NCBI GenBank assembly: GCA_029982205.1
Contig: JARRCM010000020.1
Coordinates: 1-42,248 of the forward strand
Reading direction: 5' to 3'
Length of the DNA: 42,248 nt
Origin: Thermosediminibacterales bacterium
Lineage (GTDB): Bacteria > Bacillota > Thermosediminibacteria > Koleobacterales > JARRCM01
Both the position numbers and the translations under genes were made by a program. This document shows, piece by piece, positions 31,179 to 40,856 of the stretch. Numbering within the stretch: position 1 is the first letter of the stretch; every line of letters starts with the position of its first letter. The notes under the pieces are model-generated. The model saw only the letters and a program-made list of their open reading frames with translations. It did not search any database and was not told the DNA's origin.

Positions 31179-33284
31179 ATGGGTTTTAAGAAGCTTTCTA
31201 AACTGACAGCAGTAATCACAGCAGTATTCATGTTGATTTCTGCCCTTGCCGCGGCGGCACCTGTGGATTTCAGGGATGTTCCCGCTGGCCACTGGGCAGA
31301 ACCGTATATTACAAAAATGGCTTTAAAAGGCATAATCCAGGGTATGGGCAACGGTGAATACGGGCTTGGTGAGCCGTTGACCAGAGTGCAGGCAGTAATC
31401 ATGCTTGTGAGGATTTTGGGTTATACTGATGACACTATTCCCGATGATAAGCCGATACCATCTTCATTTAAAGCGCCATATGACGTTCCTGACTGGGCTA
31501 AAAAGTATGTGGCTGTTGCAGTGGAGCAGGGCATAATAGCAGGTGAGGACCTGGAAAACTTCCGCCCGATGGAAAACGCAAAAAGATATGAAGTTGCTGT
31601 GTTCGCGGTCAGGGCGCTGGGGCTTGCCGATGAGGCAGAATCAAGGGCAACGGTTAACCTGGATTTTACCGATACTTATAAAATACCAATGAGTGCCAGG
31701 TCATATGTGGAGATAGCTGTTGAACAGGGAATTATTAATGGAATGGGTGACGGCAGGTTTGCACCTGAACAAAACCTGCTTCGGGAACAGGCGGCAGCCC
31801 TGTTTTCAAGGATAGATGCCAAGCTGGAAAACAGCCTTGATGAAAAAGAGATACGGGGAGTTCTTACAGGTGTTTCGACAGCCGACCTTTATTCTGTTAC
31901 TGTAAAAATGCCTAATGGTATTGAAAAAACCATTACTGTAAACAATTCAACTTCGATTTATAGAAATGGTAAGAAGGCTTTGTTGGGTGACCTGGTTATT
32001 GGCGATAGTGTTACTCTCATCCTTAATTCTCCGGTTTCAACTGCTACATATGCAGAGTTTCTGGAAGCAACTGAAGGCGATCAGCTTGAACCTATTAATG
32101 ACACAGAAAAGGTCAGCGGTAAAGTCAAATACATTGATTTAACAACAGGTATTATTGTTATAACAGGGGATGACGATAAAGATGAATACTATAAACTCTT
32201 AGACACAACACTGTATATTGCTAACGGGGAAGCCGTTTCGGCGAGCGATATAAAGCCGGGCCAGCAAGTTGAGCTTGATGTTAAAAAAGATTCTCATGAT
32301 GTTTTAAGGGTAAAAGCCCAGGGGATTGACAAGGAACTGCGAGGCAAAGTTATATCAGCTATGTTTTACGGTGTCTCCGAACCTTTAATAACAGTATTAA
32401 CAGCGGATAATGAAAGAGAAACATACTACGTGTCTGAAAAGGTTTCAGTAGAAAAAGACGGTCAAGAAACCGTTCTTGAGAATATAAGAATGGATGATAT
32501 TGTGGATATTGAGGTAAAAGACAGCCGTGTAGTATCAATAAAGGCCCTAAGCTGTGAAAAAACAGTTAAAGGAAATATTAAACAGATATCTTATGTTGAT
32601 GAGCCTAAAATGACAGTTGTGTTAAAAGACGGCAGTGAAGAGGAATTCCTGATTAATGAAGATGTTGATATAGAGAGAAATAACAGAAACGCAGAATTAA
32701 AAGACCTCAGAAAAGGTGATAAAATCGTTGCAGAAGTTTCATACAATCTTGAAAAAGACGGTTATGAAATAACTGAAATAACCGCAGAAAGTGAAGATCG
32801 AAAGCTTGAAGGGGTTATTCAAGGTATAAGCATTGGAGAGGATATTACTATAACTATATTGACCGAAGATAATGAGATGTTAAGTTTTGTTGTTGACCCT
32901 AACGCGCGTATAAGGAAAGACGGAGAAACCATTTCGGTTTCGGAGATATCAATAGGTTTTCAGGGTGCATATGCAGAAATAGAGGTTGAGAGCGACGTCA
33001 TTGTTGAAATGGATGTGGAGAAAAGGAACATGCAAAACATGATAACCGGAAAGGTTGAGTCTATTGTAGAGAGCGCGGAGGTAATCGTTGTTTCATATAG
33101 AGAAAAGATAAATGATGTATGGTTGGATGCCAGGAAGGAAATTCATATAACCGATGATACCGTATATATGAAAGGGAACAGTTCATCTAAATTGAAGTAT
33201 CTGGATGTCGGTGATACGGTGTCTGTATTCGGCAAATATGAAGCAGGTTTGTTCTTTGCTGACCTGATTGTAATAATGGATTAA
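31179..33284 (+). CDS. S-layer homology (SLH) domain surface protein
   Basis: A signal peptide (1-27) is followed by three SLH domains at about 30-82, 100-148 and 160-212 (FRDVPAGHWAEPYI, VPDWAKKYVAVAVEQGII, SARSYVEIAVEQGIINGMG). SLH domains bind pyruvylated wall polysaccharide. The remaining 480 residues are 5-6 repeats of a beta-rich unit that runs roughly V.GKV..I.......I.V...DG....Y.V.....I..NG....L.DI..GD.V....; the same unit appears in the frameshifted SLH gene at 36659. It is probably a structural S-layer or S-layer-associated protein. GGGGAGGAG lies before the ATG. Confidence 0.9.
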   Translation: MGFKKLSKLTAVITAVFMLISALAAAAPVDFRDVPAGHWAEPYITKMALKGIIQGMGNGEYGLGEPLTRVQAVIMLVRILGYTDDTIPDDKPIPSSFKAPYDVPDWAKKYVAVAVEQGIIAGEDLENFRPMENAKRYEVAVFAVRALGLADEAESRATVNLDFTDTYKIPMSARSYVEIAVEQGIINGMGDGRFAPEQNLLREQAAALFSRIDAKLENSLDEKEIRGVLTGVSTADLYSVTVKMPNGIEKTITVNNSTSIYRNGKKALLGDLVIGDSVTLILNSPVSTATYAEFLEATEGDQLEPINDTEKVSGKVKYIDLTTGIIVITGDDDKDEYYKLLDTTLYIANGEAVSASDIKPGQQVELDVKKDSHDVLRVKAQGIDKELRGKVISAMFYGVSEPLITVLTADNERETYYVSEKVSVEKDGQETVLENIRMDDIVDIEVKDSRVVSIKALSCEKTVKGNIKQISYVDEPKMTVVLKDGSEEEFLINEDVDIERNNRNAELKDLRKGDKIVAEVSYNLEKDGYEITEITAESEDRKLEGVIQGISIGEDITITILTEDNEMLSFVVDPNARIRKDGETISVSEISIGFQGAYAEIEVESDVIVEMDVEKRNMQNMITGKVESIVESAEVIVVSYREKINDVWLDARKEIHITDDTVYMKGNSSSKLKYLDVGDTVSVFGKYEAGLFFADLIVIMD

Positions 33285-33295
33285 TTTAAGAAGGG

Positions 33296-35953
33296 ATGAT
33301 GGCCTGTATGAGATGGAGGGCTTACATTTCGCTTTTTCTGGTGTTGATGCTCATATCAGGTATATCACCTCAATCAGCCCGGGGTCAGGAAACTGCTGAA
33401 GTTTCCTTTGAATCCCCGGGTTTTGTTTGTGGCGATACTTTTAGTACATATGTGATGATATCAGGTATCGAAGACCTTTACGGGTTATCGATTGAGCTGG
33501 AGTATGACGCTGGGATGATCGAGGTTGAAGAAATTATACCAGGGGATTTTGTTTTGGGCGATGTTAAACATACGGAAAAGCAGGAAAACAGAGTGCTGTA
33601 TATTGAATCAAGAAAAGGGAAGACAGCTGGGGTATCCGGTTCCGGAAGGCTTGCTGAAATAAAGTTCAAGCCCCAGAAATCAGGGTTAATAAACATGGTG
33701 GATATAATTACCATTAAGCTTGGAAACAGTTGGGGAGAACCCATTCCTTTTACGATTATACCTCAAAATATAATTGTTGACATGGATGCTCCTGAAATCG
33801 ATATTGATGAACTGCCGGAAAAAACATATGATTCGAAAGTAACCATTTCCGGCAAACTGTCAGATGCAAATCCAGACAGGGTTATGATAGATAACACTTT
33901 AGTAAGCTTATTAGATAATGAAACAGGGAGATTTAATTTTTCTTTACCCATTGTAAAAGGCATCAATGATATCATTATTGAAGGTTATGACAAAGCAGGC
34001 AATAAAACTGCTGTTAAGAAAACAGTGACCCGATTAGTTCACCACCATCATAAAAAAGATGAAGATTCATGGGTTAAAGATAATAAAGATGAAACCAATA
34101 AAAAGGTAGAAATATTGGACACCGCAAAACATTGGGCGAGGTCCAGTGTTGAATGGGCGGTCAAGAAAAGATTAATGAGGCTTGATGAAACCAAACATTT
34201 TTATCCTGAATTACCCATCAATCGAAAAAGGTTTATTAAGTTGTTTAGAGACATGTTTGAACTGATTGAATTACCTGAACAGGTTCTACAACAATATATA
34301 AATAGGTTTAAAGAATACAGTCTTGAGTATGTATCTAATGAAAATAACACAATAACCCGGGCTGAGATGGCCAGGATGATTTTCGACTCACTTAATATAA
34401 AAGATTCCACAGGGCTGGAAACGTATTTTACTGATTATAAAGACATTCCGGGAGAAACCCTGAAGGCGGCAGGAGCACTTCTTGCTTCAGGGATAATTCA
34501 GGGATACAGTGACAGCAGTTTTAGGGGTAATAAACCCGTAACCAGGGCACAAGCTGCAGTTATAGCACACAGAGTTTTTGTTTATCTTACCAAACCTGAG
34601 ATTGACTTTGTTCGGGATAGCAAAAAACAGACGATTCAGTCCGAAGGGCACGGCCCTTTGGTTATCGAGTCTCCTGCTGAAATATGCACTTTTACCGATA
34701 GAGATACTTATCGTGTAAAAGGATGGCTTGAACCAGGCTACAGACTTTATGTAAACTACAAAGAGGTAAAAACTGATGAAAACGGGCTTTTTTCCTTTGA
34801 CTGTGACACAGGTTATGGATATAACACGGTGAGGTTGGATTTTTATTATACGAACGGCAGCAATACAGGAACTGATGTAAGGTACATAAGAAGGGAACTT
34901 AACCCGCCTGTAGTTATATCAGTCTATCCTACTGATAACAGCTTTTTTAAAGAACTTACATCACCCATAGCTGTAAGTTTAAAAGTTTCAGATACAGAGT
35001 CTGGTATAGATTTAGACAATTCAGTTTTTACGGTTGACGGAATAAGCAGTAAAGAGATAACGGGCTTTACTAAGACCGATATAGGCAGTCCTGCTGTTAT
35101 GACAATTTACTCAGAGCTTGAACTGTCATTCTACAAAAATTTTCTTGATGAAAAAATTGGCGAAGGGGCTCACACTGTAGAATACAGCGTTTACAACAAT
35201 TTTGGACAAGCCGCATGCGGCAGCTGGCAGTTCACCATTGATTCGACAAATCCTTATGTTGAGATTTTAAGCCCTGCCCCCGACACCTCACACTTTGACC
35301 GGATCACCGTTACAGGTTCAGTATATGACCAGAACCTGCAGGAATACAGCCTTTATTACTTCCCAAAAGACTCGCCTGGCCAGCAGGTTTTGATTTCATC
35401 TGGCAGTTCTTCGGTTGATGGTTCGGAGCTGGGAACAATTGATTTGAATTCTCTGCCTGAAGGAGAATACGTTATAAGGTTAACGGCTGTTGATAAAGCA
35501 GGAAACAGTTCGGAAACTTTTTTGAACTTTACTATAGAAAACCCTCCCGAAGTGGGGAGCATAACAGGAACGCTAAGCTTGGAGGCGAAGGGGCCGGCAG
35601 AAGGAATAAAGGCTGAAATTGTTTTGCCAGGTGGTGAGAAGTTACAGGAAACATTCAGTGGGGGAAACGGAATTTTCGTTTTAGAAAATGTCGAGTGTGG
35701 GAGCTATGAAATCAAATTTAGTTATCCGGGTTACAAATCTGAAACACTACATGCAGAAGTGTATGCTGAAACAAGCGCACCAATCAACATAACGCTGAAG
35801 GCTGGAGATATAAATGGAGATGGAAACATAAACGATACAGATTTGCAGATGATGATAAACAAGCTGAATGAGTCAGAACCTGTAATGGACTTTAACCTGG
35901 ATAATATTATAGACATATATGATATAATTATATTATTAAGAAATGTATATTAA
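33296..35953 (+). CDS. Multidomain surface protein: cohesin, SLH, Ig-like, dockerin
   Basis: The start is uncertain among ATGs at 33296, 33299 and 33308; all keep the signal peptide YISLFLVLMLISGI. Domains in order: a cohesin-like domain (about 35-150, YGLSIELEYDAGMIEV...GSGRLAEIKFKP), an Ig-like domain (to about 245, AGNKTAVKKTVTR), a His/Lys/Asp linker, two SLH-type repeats (about 278-440, GIIQGYSDSSFRGNKPVTRA), Ig-like domains (to about 755), a carboxypeptidase-regulatory-like domain (GSITGTLSLEAKG), and a C-terminal dockerin with two calcium loops (GDINGDGNINDTDL and DFNLDNIIDIYDI). It can be wall-anchored and dock partners at either end. It is in line with the SLH genes on both sides. 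Confidence 0.85.
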   Translation: MMACMRWRAYISLFLVLMLISGISPQSARGQETAEVSFESPGFVCGDTFSTYVMISGIEDLYGLSIELEYDAGMIEVEEIIPGDFVLGDVKHTEKQENRVLYIESRKGKTAGVSGSGRLAEIKFKPQKSGLINMVDIITIKLGNSWGEPIPFTIIPQNIIVDMDAPEIDIDELPEKTYDSKVTISGKLSDANPDRVMIDNTLVSLLDNETGRFNFSLPIVKGINDIIIEGYDKAGNKTAVKKTVTRLVHHHHKKDEDSWVKDNKDETNKKVEILDTAKHWARSSVEWAVKKRLMRLDETKHFYPELPINRKRFIKLFRDMFELIELPEQVLQQYINRFKEYSLEYVSNENNTITRAEMARMIFDSLNIKDSTGLETYFTDYKDIPGETLKAAGALLASGIIQGYSDSSFRGNKPVTRAQAAVIAHRVFVYLTKPEIDFVRDSKKQTIQSEGHGPLVIESPAEICTFTDRDTYRVKGWLEPGYRLYVNYKEVKTDENGLFSFDCDTGYGYNTVRLDFYYTNGSNTGTDVRYIRRELNPPVVISVYPTDNSFFKELTSPIAVSLKVSDTESGIDLDNSVFTVDGISSKEITGFTKTDIGSPAVMTIYSELELSFYKNFLDEKIGEGAHTVEYSVYNNFGQAACGSWQFTIDSTNPYVEILSPAPDTSHFDRITVTGSVYDQNLQEYSLYYFPKDSPGQQVLISSGSSSVDGSELGTIDLNSLPEGEYVIRLTAVDKAGNSSETFLNFTIENPPEVGSITGTLSLEAKGPAEGIKAEIVLPGGEKLQETFSGGNGIFVLENVECGSYEIKFSYPGYKSETLHAEVYAETSAPINITLKAGDINGDGNINDTDLQMMINKLNESEPVMDFNLDNIIDIYDIIILLRNVY

Positions 35954-35984
35954 AGCAAAGAAAGGTTTTGAGGAGAGAGTTAAA

Positions 35985-36677
35985 TTGAGATTAGTGAAAA
36001 AGCCAGTGGCTTTAGTGGTTTTTATAATTTTTGTTTTATTTTTTATTAATTTTTCCCCGGTACTTGCCAACAACCTCTGGGATACTAGAGGACACTGGGC
36101 TGAAAGGGAAGTCAGTTTGCTCGTTACCAAGGGAATTATAAACGGGTTTCCGGATGGAAGCTTCAGGCCGGAAAAAGAAGTAACGAGAGCACAGTTTGTA
36201 AAGATGATCGTTGAGGCCCTGGGCAGCGGGAACGATGCCAAAATACTTGAAACAGTTTCATCTCCTTTTAAAGATGTTGCTGACAGTCACTGGGCAAAAG
36301 GCTATCTATTATCAGCAGTTGAACGAGGAATCATCAGTGCTGAAGATAAAAACTTCAGGCCGGACCAGCCAATAAAAAGAGTAGATATGACTGCTATGGT
36401 AGTAAAGGCCTTGGGTCTGCAAAAGCAGGCGGAACTTATGATGAATCAGAAGCTTCGTTTTGATGACAGCATAGATATACCTGATTGGGCTGTCGGATAT
36501 GTAGCTGTAGCCAGCGGTTCTAGCATAATAACAGGAATGCCGGATAATACGTTTCGGCCGAACCAAACAGCTACAAGGGCGCAAGCAGCCGTAATAATAA
36601 GCAGAATGCTGGAACAAATGGGAACTACTTATGACGTATATGGTTTTATTAAAAAAAAGGTTAGAGCCTTTAGATGA
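35985..36677 (+). CDS. SLH-domain protein, N-terminal part before a frameshift
   Basis: The start is taken as TTG 35985, 9 bases after GAGGAG (35970-35975). An ATG at 35943 lies inside the preceding gene without a ribosome site. The frame encodes a signal peptide (VALVVFIIFVLFFINFSPVL) and three SLH domains (NLWDTRGHWAEREV, ADSHWAKGYLLSAVERGII, IPDWAVGYVAVASGSSIITG with TRAQAAVIISRML). It ends at a TGA shortly after a run of eight A (36651-36658). Removing one A would continue the protein into the next frame, which holds the C-terminal domain. Intact homologous architecture is seen at 31179. Confidence 0.8.
   Translation: MRLVKKPVALVVFIIFVLFFINFSPVLANNLWDTRGHWAEREVSLLVTKGIINGFPDGSFRPEKEVTRAQFVKMIVEALGSGNDAKILETVSSPFKDVADSHWAKGYLLSAVERGIISAEDKNFRPDQPIKRVDMTAMVVKALGLQKQAELMMNQKLRFDDSIDIPDWAVGYVAVASGSSIITGMPDNTFRPNQTATRAQAAVIISRMLEQMGTTYDVYGFIKKKVRAFR
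36651..36658 (+). other. A8 run at the frame change (slippage site candidate)
   Basis: Eight consecutive A follow ATT in a Lys-Lys context. Seven A would fuse the two reading frames as GFIKKRLEPLDE. Runs of this length allow transcriptional slippage and also attract indels and sequencing errors. Confidence 0.65.
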
Positions 36678-37167
36678 AATCGGAATAGTGCTGGATGAAA
36701 ACCACAAGGTAGGATATATTGATGCGTTTTTTTACAGCAGTGAAGGAATTATAAATGATGTTAACTCAGATACGGGACTAATAACATATACTTGTCAAGG
36801 AAAAACATACCAGTCACATGTAAAAAACAGCGCTCAGTTGTTTTTGAATGGAAGGCCTGTGTATTTAGAGGACCTTCAAAAGGGTGATGAGGGATATTTC
36901 GTTTTTGAAAACAGAAGCGGAAGTATCAGAATGGCTTTTATAACGAGATTCAATGTTTCAGGCAGGATCAAGGTTATCGACAGGAGCGATAACAGCCTTA
37001 TAGTAGTATCTGACAACAAGACCGAGAAGAAGGTTTTTGTAAATGAAAACAGCATGATTTATCAGTCGTCGGGGGCAGCTATTACTCTTAAAGATATAGA
37101 AATTGGAGAGTATGTAAACCTGGCCGTTGATGACAATGGATTTGTGAAATATGGGGAAGTTCAATAA
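36659..37167 (+). CDS. C-terminal part of the frameshifted SLH protein
   Basis: This frame, open from within the previous gene (an ATG at 36631 has no ribosome site), reads on from the SLH part as LEPLDEIGIVLDENHKVGYI and then carries the beta-rich repeat unit of the 31179 protein (VSGRIKVIDRSDNSLIVVSD, IYQSSGAAITLKDIEIGEYV). It has no signal of its own, so it makes sense only as a continuation of the SLH protein. Either the A8 run suffered an insertion or the ribosome/polymerase slips there. The next gene starts 15 bases after the stop. Confidence 0.7.
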
Positions 37168-37181
37168 GGAGGCCTAAAATT

Positions 37182-40100
37182 ATGAGTAAAAAGGCGGCAG
37201 TCCTGATTCTAATACTTATTACTGCCATATTATTTACTACAGCTGATGCTTATGAAGTCGCTAAGGCTGTAAATATTACCTGGCCCAAAGACACATTGCC
37301 CGAAAACGGTTATCGAAATCCCCAGCTGAGCCTTGATATTACAAAAGGAGAAATAAAAGCACTTCAGTTTTCCGAACAAACAGGGGCTACCGGCGAAGGA
37401 GTCACCGTTGCAGTAATAGATACCGGTATAGATGCCGCTCATCCTGACCTTGCCCGAACTACCACAGGGGAGACAAAAATAATAGACTGGGTGGATTTTA
37501 CAGACGAAGGGCTTGTTGATACAAGTTACAATGCGGTATTTATGTCAGCCGGAAACGGCCTTGAAAAGAAGAAAATTGAGACTTTTAAAGGCAGTTACAT
37601 TGTTGACGGCATCATTACAAAAAGCGGAAGAGCCCATTATGGTTTTTTATATGAATACCAGCTTGATAAGACTGAATTCAGCATTGGAACAATTGAACAA
37701 GACCTTAACAGGGATGGTGACAGCAACGATTATTTTGGAGTCCTTGTGGTGGATTCTACTGCGCCCGAAGTTTATGATACCGTTTATGTGGATACAAACC
37801 AGAATCAAGACTTTACGGATGAAAAATCGATGAAGATTTGTTCTCACAGGTTTGATGTAAACTTTTTCGGTGAATCTTCTTTTGTTGTTTCTGAAATAAA
37901 AATTGATGGAAGCAGTGTAAAACTTGGGTTTGATGGGAATGGTCACGGTACTCACGTGGCAGGTATAATCGGCGGCAATGGGATTATCCAGGGAGTAGCG
38001 CCTGGGGTAAAGCTCATGGCCTTGAAAGCTTTAAGTTCTTCAGGTGACGGTGTTTGGGGAAACATATCAAAAGCAATGGAATATGCAGCAACACATGGAG
38101 CAGATATAATAAGTATAAGCATAGGGACACTGATTGATACAAATGACGGCACTAATTCACAGGCTCAATTGATTAATACTCTTAGTGCAAAACATAATGT
38201 GGTTTTTGTGGTTGCTGCAGGCAATGACGGCCCCAGCTTAAGCAGCAGCGCGGCTCCGGGGGATGCTACAGAAGCTGTAACCGTGGGAGCATATATCTCT
38301 CCTAAAATTTGGAAGCTTAATTATGGTTATGAAATAAAACATGAAGGTTTGTGGTACTTTAGTGCTATGGGGCCAAGGCTTGATGGTGCATTGACTCCCA
38401 ATGTGGTTGCGCCGGGAAGTGTTGTGTCAACGGTTAGTCTGTGGAAGAATGGAGGGTATGCTCTTCTTGACGGAACAAGTATGGCTGCCCCGCATGTGGC
38501 AGGAGCAGTTGCTCTGCTGATGGAACAAGCAAGGAAACAGAAAATACCTTATAACTATAAAAGTATAAGGAGAGCTCTGGAAATGGGGGCTCGCCCTATC
38601 AAAGGCTATAATGTAATCGAACAGGGTTATGGGTTGATAGATGTTCAAGAGGCGTGGAAACACCTCAAGGCTATGGGAAAAGTGCCGAAAATAACTGTTT
38701 CTACGTACAATCCTGTGTTAAAACAGGGCGAAGGCCTCTATTTACGGGGCATGGATGCTGGAGAAGTTGAGTTAGATTTGACAAATCTTGATTATCCCAG
38801 GACACTCAAATTGAACATCAACTCAAATAGAGAATGGCTAAAAGCAGACAGATCGATGCTTTTTCTTCCAAGAGGCAAAAAACGAAGTGTGAAAATAAAA
38901 ACAAACATACCTGAAAAACCCGGTTTATATACAGGTATTTTAACATTTGATGACCCTTCAACACATGTAAAGGATGTAGATTTTCTAACAACTGTGATAA
39001 AACCGTACAGGTTTAGTGCCAGCAACAATTACACAATTGATATTGAAGCAGAATTAGCTCCTGCCCGCTGGCAGCGATATTTCTTTGATGTGTCATCAGC
39101 CATTTCTGAATTGGACTTTTTTTTGAACATACCGAAAGATGATCTGGGTTTATATCAAGGCAGGGTGAGGATTCACATAATAGACCCTGATGGGAATCAA
39201 GTCTATATGTCAGAATATATCGGCAGTGATTTGATAGAAGCACAAGGAAGTTTTAGATATTCGGTGAAAACACCTAAAAAAGGCATTTGGGAAGCAGTTG
39301 TATACTGCGATCCCGGTCTTTTGGACTTCGGCATGGAGGTTTCGAAATATTTTTTAAGGGCAAGTGTGAAAAGTGTTTTATGGGAGGAACCAGGTTTAGA
39401 AATTTCTATACCAAAAAACGAAGCAATTGAAAGTGTTATTCAGGAATTAGAAGTTAAAAACAACTACAGAGATTTTGAAGGTGGTGTTATAGGACTGGGT
39501 TTGGAGGACGTGGAAAAAGGCATTTTTAGAAGTAGAATTACCGTAAAAGACAGGGATGTATCTACAGGCCCTATTATAGAAGTTCCCCCTAATGCCATGT
39601 CATTAAGAGTTTCCTTGGGCAGAAGCAGCGACCCAAAAGTTGATATAGATTTATATTTGTATTATTATAATGAGGATTTGCAGGAATGGAAGGAAGCATC
39701 CTCATCTGTCACCCCTGACACCTCAGCAGAGAGTATTGAGATTCTAGCGCCTGAACCAGGACAGTATATTGCTTATATTGATGGCTATAACGTTCCTGCC
39801 GGAAGCAGTGAAGTGGAATATGAACATCAAGTTCTAAAAGATAAAGGAGATATTGAAGTATCTGACCCGTTTAAAGAACATAAAACGGGAGAAACATGGC
39901 GTTTTCCGGTAAATATAAAAATACCGAAAAGTGAGGGCAAATATGAAGGCTATTTGTTTTTGAAAGATGTAAACAACGAGGTGATTTCTTATATTCCTGT
40001 TGAGGTTATGGTACATCCTAAACAGCTGATTGTCAGTGTTTTCAGATCAAATTTTAAAATTTTTATTAAAGTTTTGGATAAACAAACAAAGGATCCGGTA

Positions 40101-40334
40101 GATGCCGAAGCATTTATAGACGGAAAATTCTATCAGATAAAAAACGGAGCACTAACTTTAAATGCCGAAAACAATGATTCTAAATCAATGTTTGTTAAAA
40201 TCAGCGCTCCGGGTTACGGGGTTTACAGAAAAAGGATAGACATGCAAAAAACCCCAATTCCATCCTTGATATCAATACAGAAAGACAATACAAAACGAAA
40301 GATGCTGCAAAAAATACTTATTGGATATGAATAA
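37182..40334 (+). CDS. Large subtilisin-like serine protease (S8)
   Basis: A secreted 1050-residue protease with a signal peptide at 1-23. The catalytic triad is D80 (VAVIDTGIDAAHPDL), H255 (GHGTHVAGIIGG) and S433 (GTSMAAPHVAGAVALLM), with the oxyanion Asn in AAGNDGPS. The Asp-His distance is 175 residues against about 35 in subtilisin. The insert holds acidic loops (DLNRDGDSND, DTNQNQDFTDE) that look calcium-binding; pyrolysin-type subtilases have a similar insert. After about 500 come Ig/beta-sandwich domains typical of large cell-envelope proteases. AAGGAGG precedes the ATG. Its place after the SLH genes suggests maturation or turnover of the S-layer. Confidence 0.92.
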   Translation: MSKKAAVLILILITAILFTTADAYEVAKAVNITWPKDTLPENGYRNPQLSLDITKGEIKALQFSEQTGATGEGVTVAVIDTGIDAAHPDLARTTTGETKIIDWVDFTDEGLVDTSYNAVFMSAGNGLEKKKIETFKGSYIVDGIITKSGRAHYGFLYEYQLDKTEFSIGTIEQDLNRDGDSNDYFGVLVVDSTAPEVYDTVYVDTNQNQDFTDEKSMKICSHRFDVNFFGESSFVVSEIKIDGSSVKLGFDGNGHGTHVAGIIGGNGIIQGVAPGVKLMALKALSSSGDGVWGNISKAMEYAATHGADIISISIGTLIDTNDGTNSQAQLINTLSAKHNVVFVVAAGNDGPSLSSSAAPGDATEAVTVGAYISPKIWKLNYGYEIKHEGLWYFSAMGPRLDGALTPNVVAPGSVVSTVSLWKNGGYALLDGTSMAAPHVAGAVALLMEQARKQKIPYNYKSIRRALEMGARPIKGYNVIEQGYGLIDVQEAWKHLKAMGKVPKITVSTYNPVLKQGEGLYLRGMDAGEVELDLTNLDYPRTLKLNINSNREWLKADRSMLFLPRGKKRSVKIKTNIPEKPGLYTGILTFDDPSTHVKDVDFLTTVIKPYRFSASNNYTIDIEAELAPARWQRYFFDVSSAISELDFFLNIPKDDLGLYQGRVRIHIIDPDGNQVYMSEYIGSDLIEAQGSFRYSVKTPKKGIWEAVVYCDPGLLDFGMEVSKYFLRASVKSVLWEEPGLEISIPKNEAIESVIQELEVKNNYRDFEGGVIGLGLEDVEKGIFRSRITVKDRDVSTGPIIEVPPNAMSLRVSLGRSSDPKVDIDLYLYYYNEDLQEWKEASSSVTPDTSAESIEILAPEPGQYIAYIDGYNVPAGSSEVEYEHQVLKDKGDIEVSDPFKEHKTGETWRFPVNIKIPKSEGKYEGYLFLKDVNNEVISYIPVEVMVHPKQLIVSVFRSNFKIFIKVLDKQTKDPVDAEAFIDGKFYQIKNGALTLNAENNDSKSMFVKISAPGYGVYRKRIDMQKTPIPSLISIQKDNTKRKMLQKILIGYE

Positions 40335-40369
40335 AAATTCAAACAAATTAAATATTTTTAAAATAAAAA

Positions 40370-40399
40370 GAAGGATTTTGCAAAATTTTTGGCGAATTA
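40370..40399 (+). promoter_or_regulatory. Sigma-H-type promoter of spo0F
   Basis: GAAGGATTT (40370-40378) fits the sigma-H -35 consensus RnAGGAwWW, and GGCGAATTA (40391-40399) fits the -10 consensus RnnGAATww, with 12 bases between. TGGCGAA, overlapping the -10, also matches the 0A-box form TGNCGAA. Bacillus spo0F is known to have a sigma-H promoter under Spo0A control. Confidence 0.75.
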
Positions 40400-40444
40400 A
40401 AATACGATTATGTACGAATATGGCAATGGGGGAGGGGCTGAAGT

Positions 40445-40828
40445 ATGGAAAGGCAAGGGAAAAGCATCCTTGTTGTTGATGACCAAGTAGGTATTAGGCG
40501 GCTTTTATATGAACTGTTTAACTCTTCGGGTTATAACACTCATGTGGCGGCAAATGGCGTAGAAGCAGTAGAGAAAGTAAAGAAGGAAAGTCCTAATGTT
40601 GTAATTCTTGACATGAAGCTGCCGGGTATGAATGGTATTGAGATACTCCAAAAATTAAAAGATGTTTCGCCCCAAACAAAAGTGGTTATGATGACAGCAT
40701 ACGGTGAAAAAGATACGATTCAGCAGGCTTTAGACCTCGGAGCAGTGTGCCATTTTTTTAAGCCCTTTGATGTTATTGAATTAAAGCAAAAAATATCGGA
40801 AATATTGGAGGCATACATTGCAAACTGA
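40445..40828 (+). CDS. spo0F: Sporulation phosphorelay response regulator Spo0F
   Basis: A single receiver domain of 127 aa with no output domain. The acidic pocket is D12-D13, the phosphorylation site D56 (VILDMKLPGMNGIEI), then T84 (MMTAYGE) and K106 (FFKPFDV). These blocks, the size, the sigma-H promoter and the position two genes before fba (spo0F and fba are neighbours in Bacillus) all support Spo0F. It would take phosphate from a sensor kinase and pass it towards Spo0A through a phosphotransferase not in this window. GGGGGAGGGG precedes the ATG. The histidine kinase gene follows after 28 bases. Confidence 0.9.
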   Translation: MERQGKSILVVDDQVGIRRLLYELFNSSGYNTHVAANGVEAVEKVKKESPNVVILDMKLPGMNGIEILQKLKDVSPQTKVVMMTAYGEKDTIQQALDLGAVCHFFKPFDVIELKQKISEILEAYIAN

Positions 40829-40856
40829 GCAAACTGACATCGGAGGGGGAATTGAC

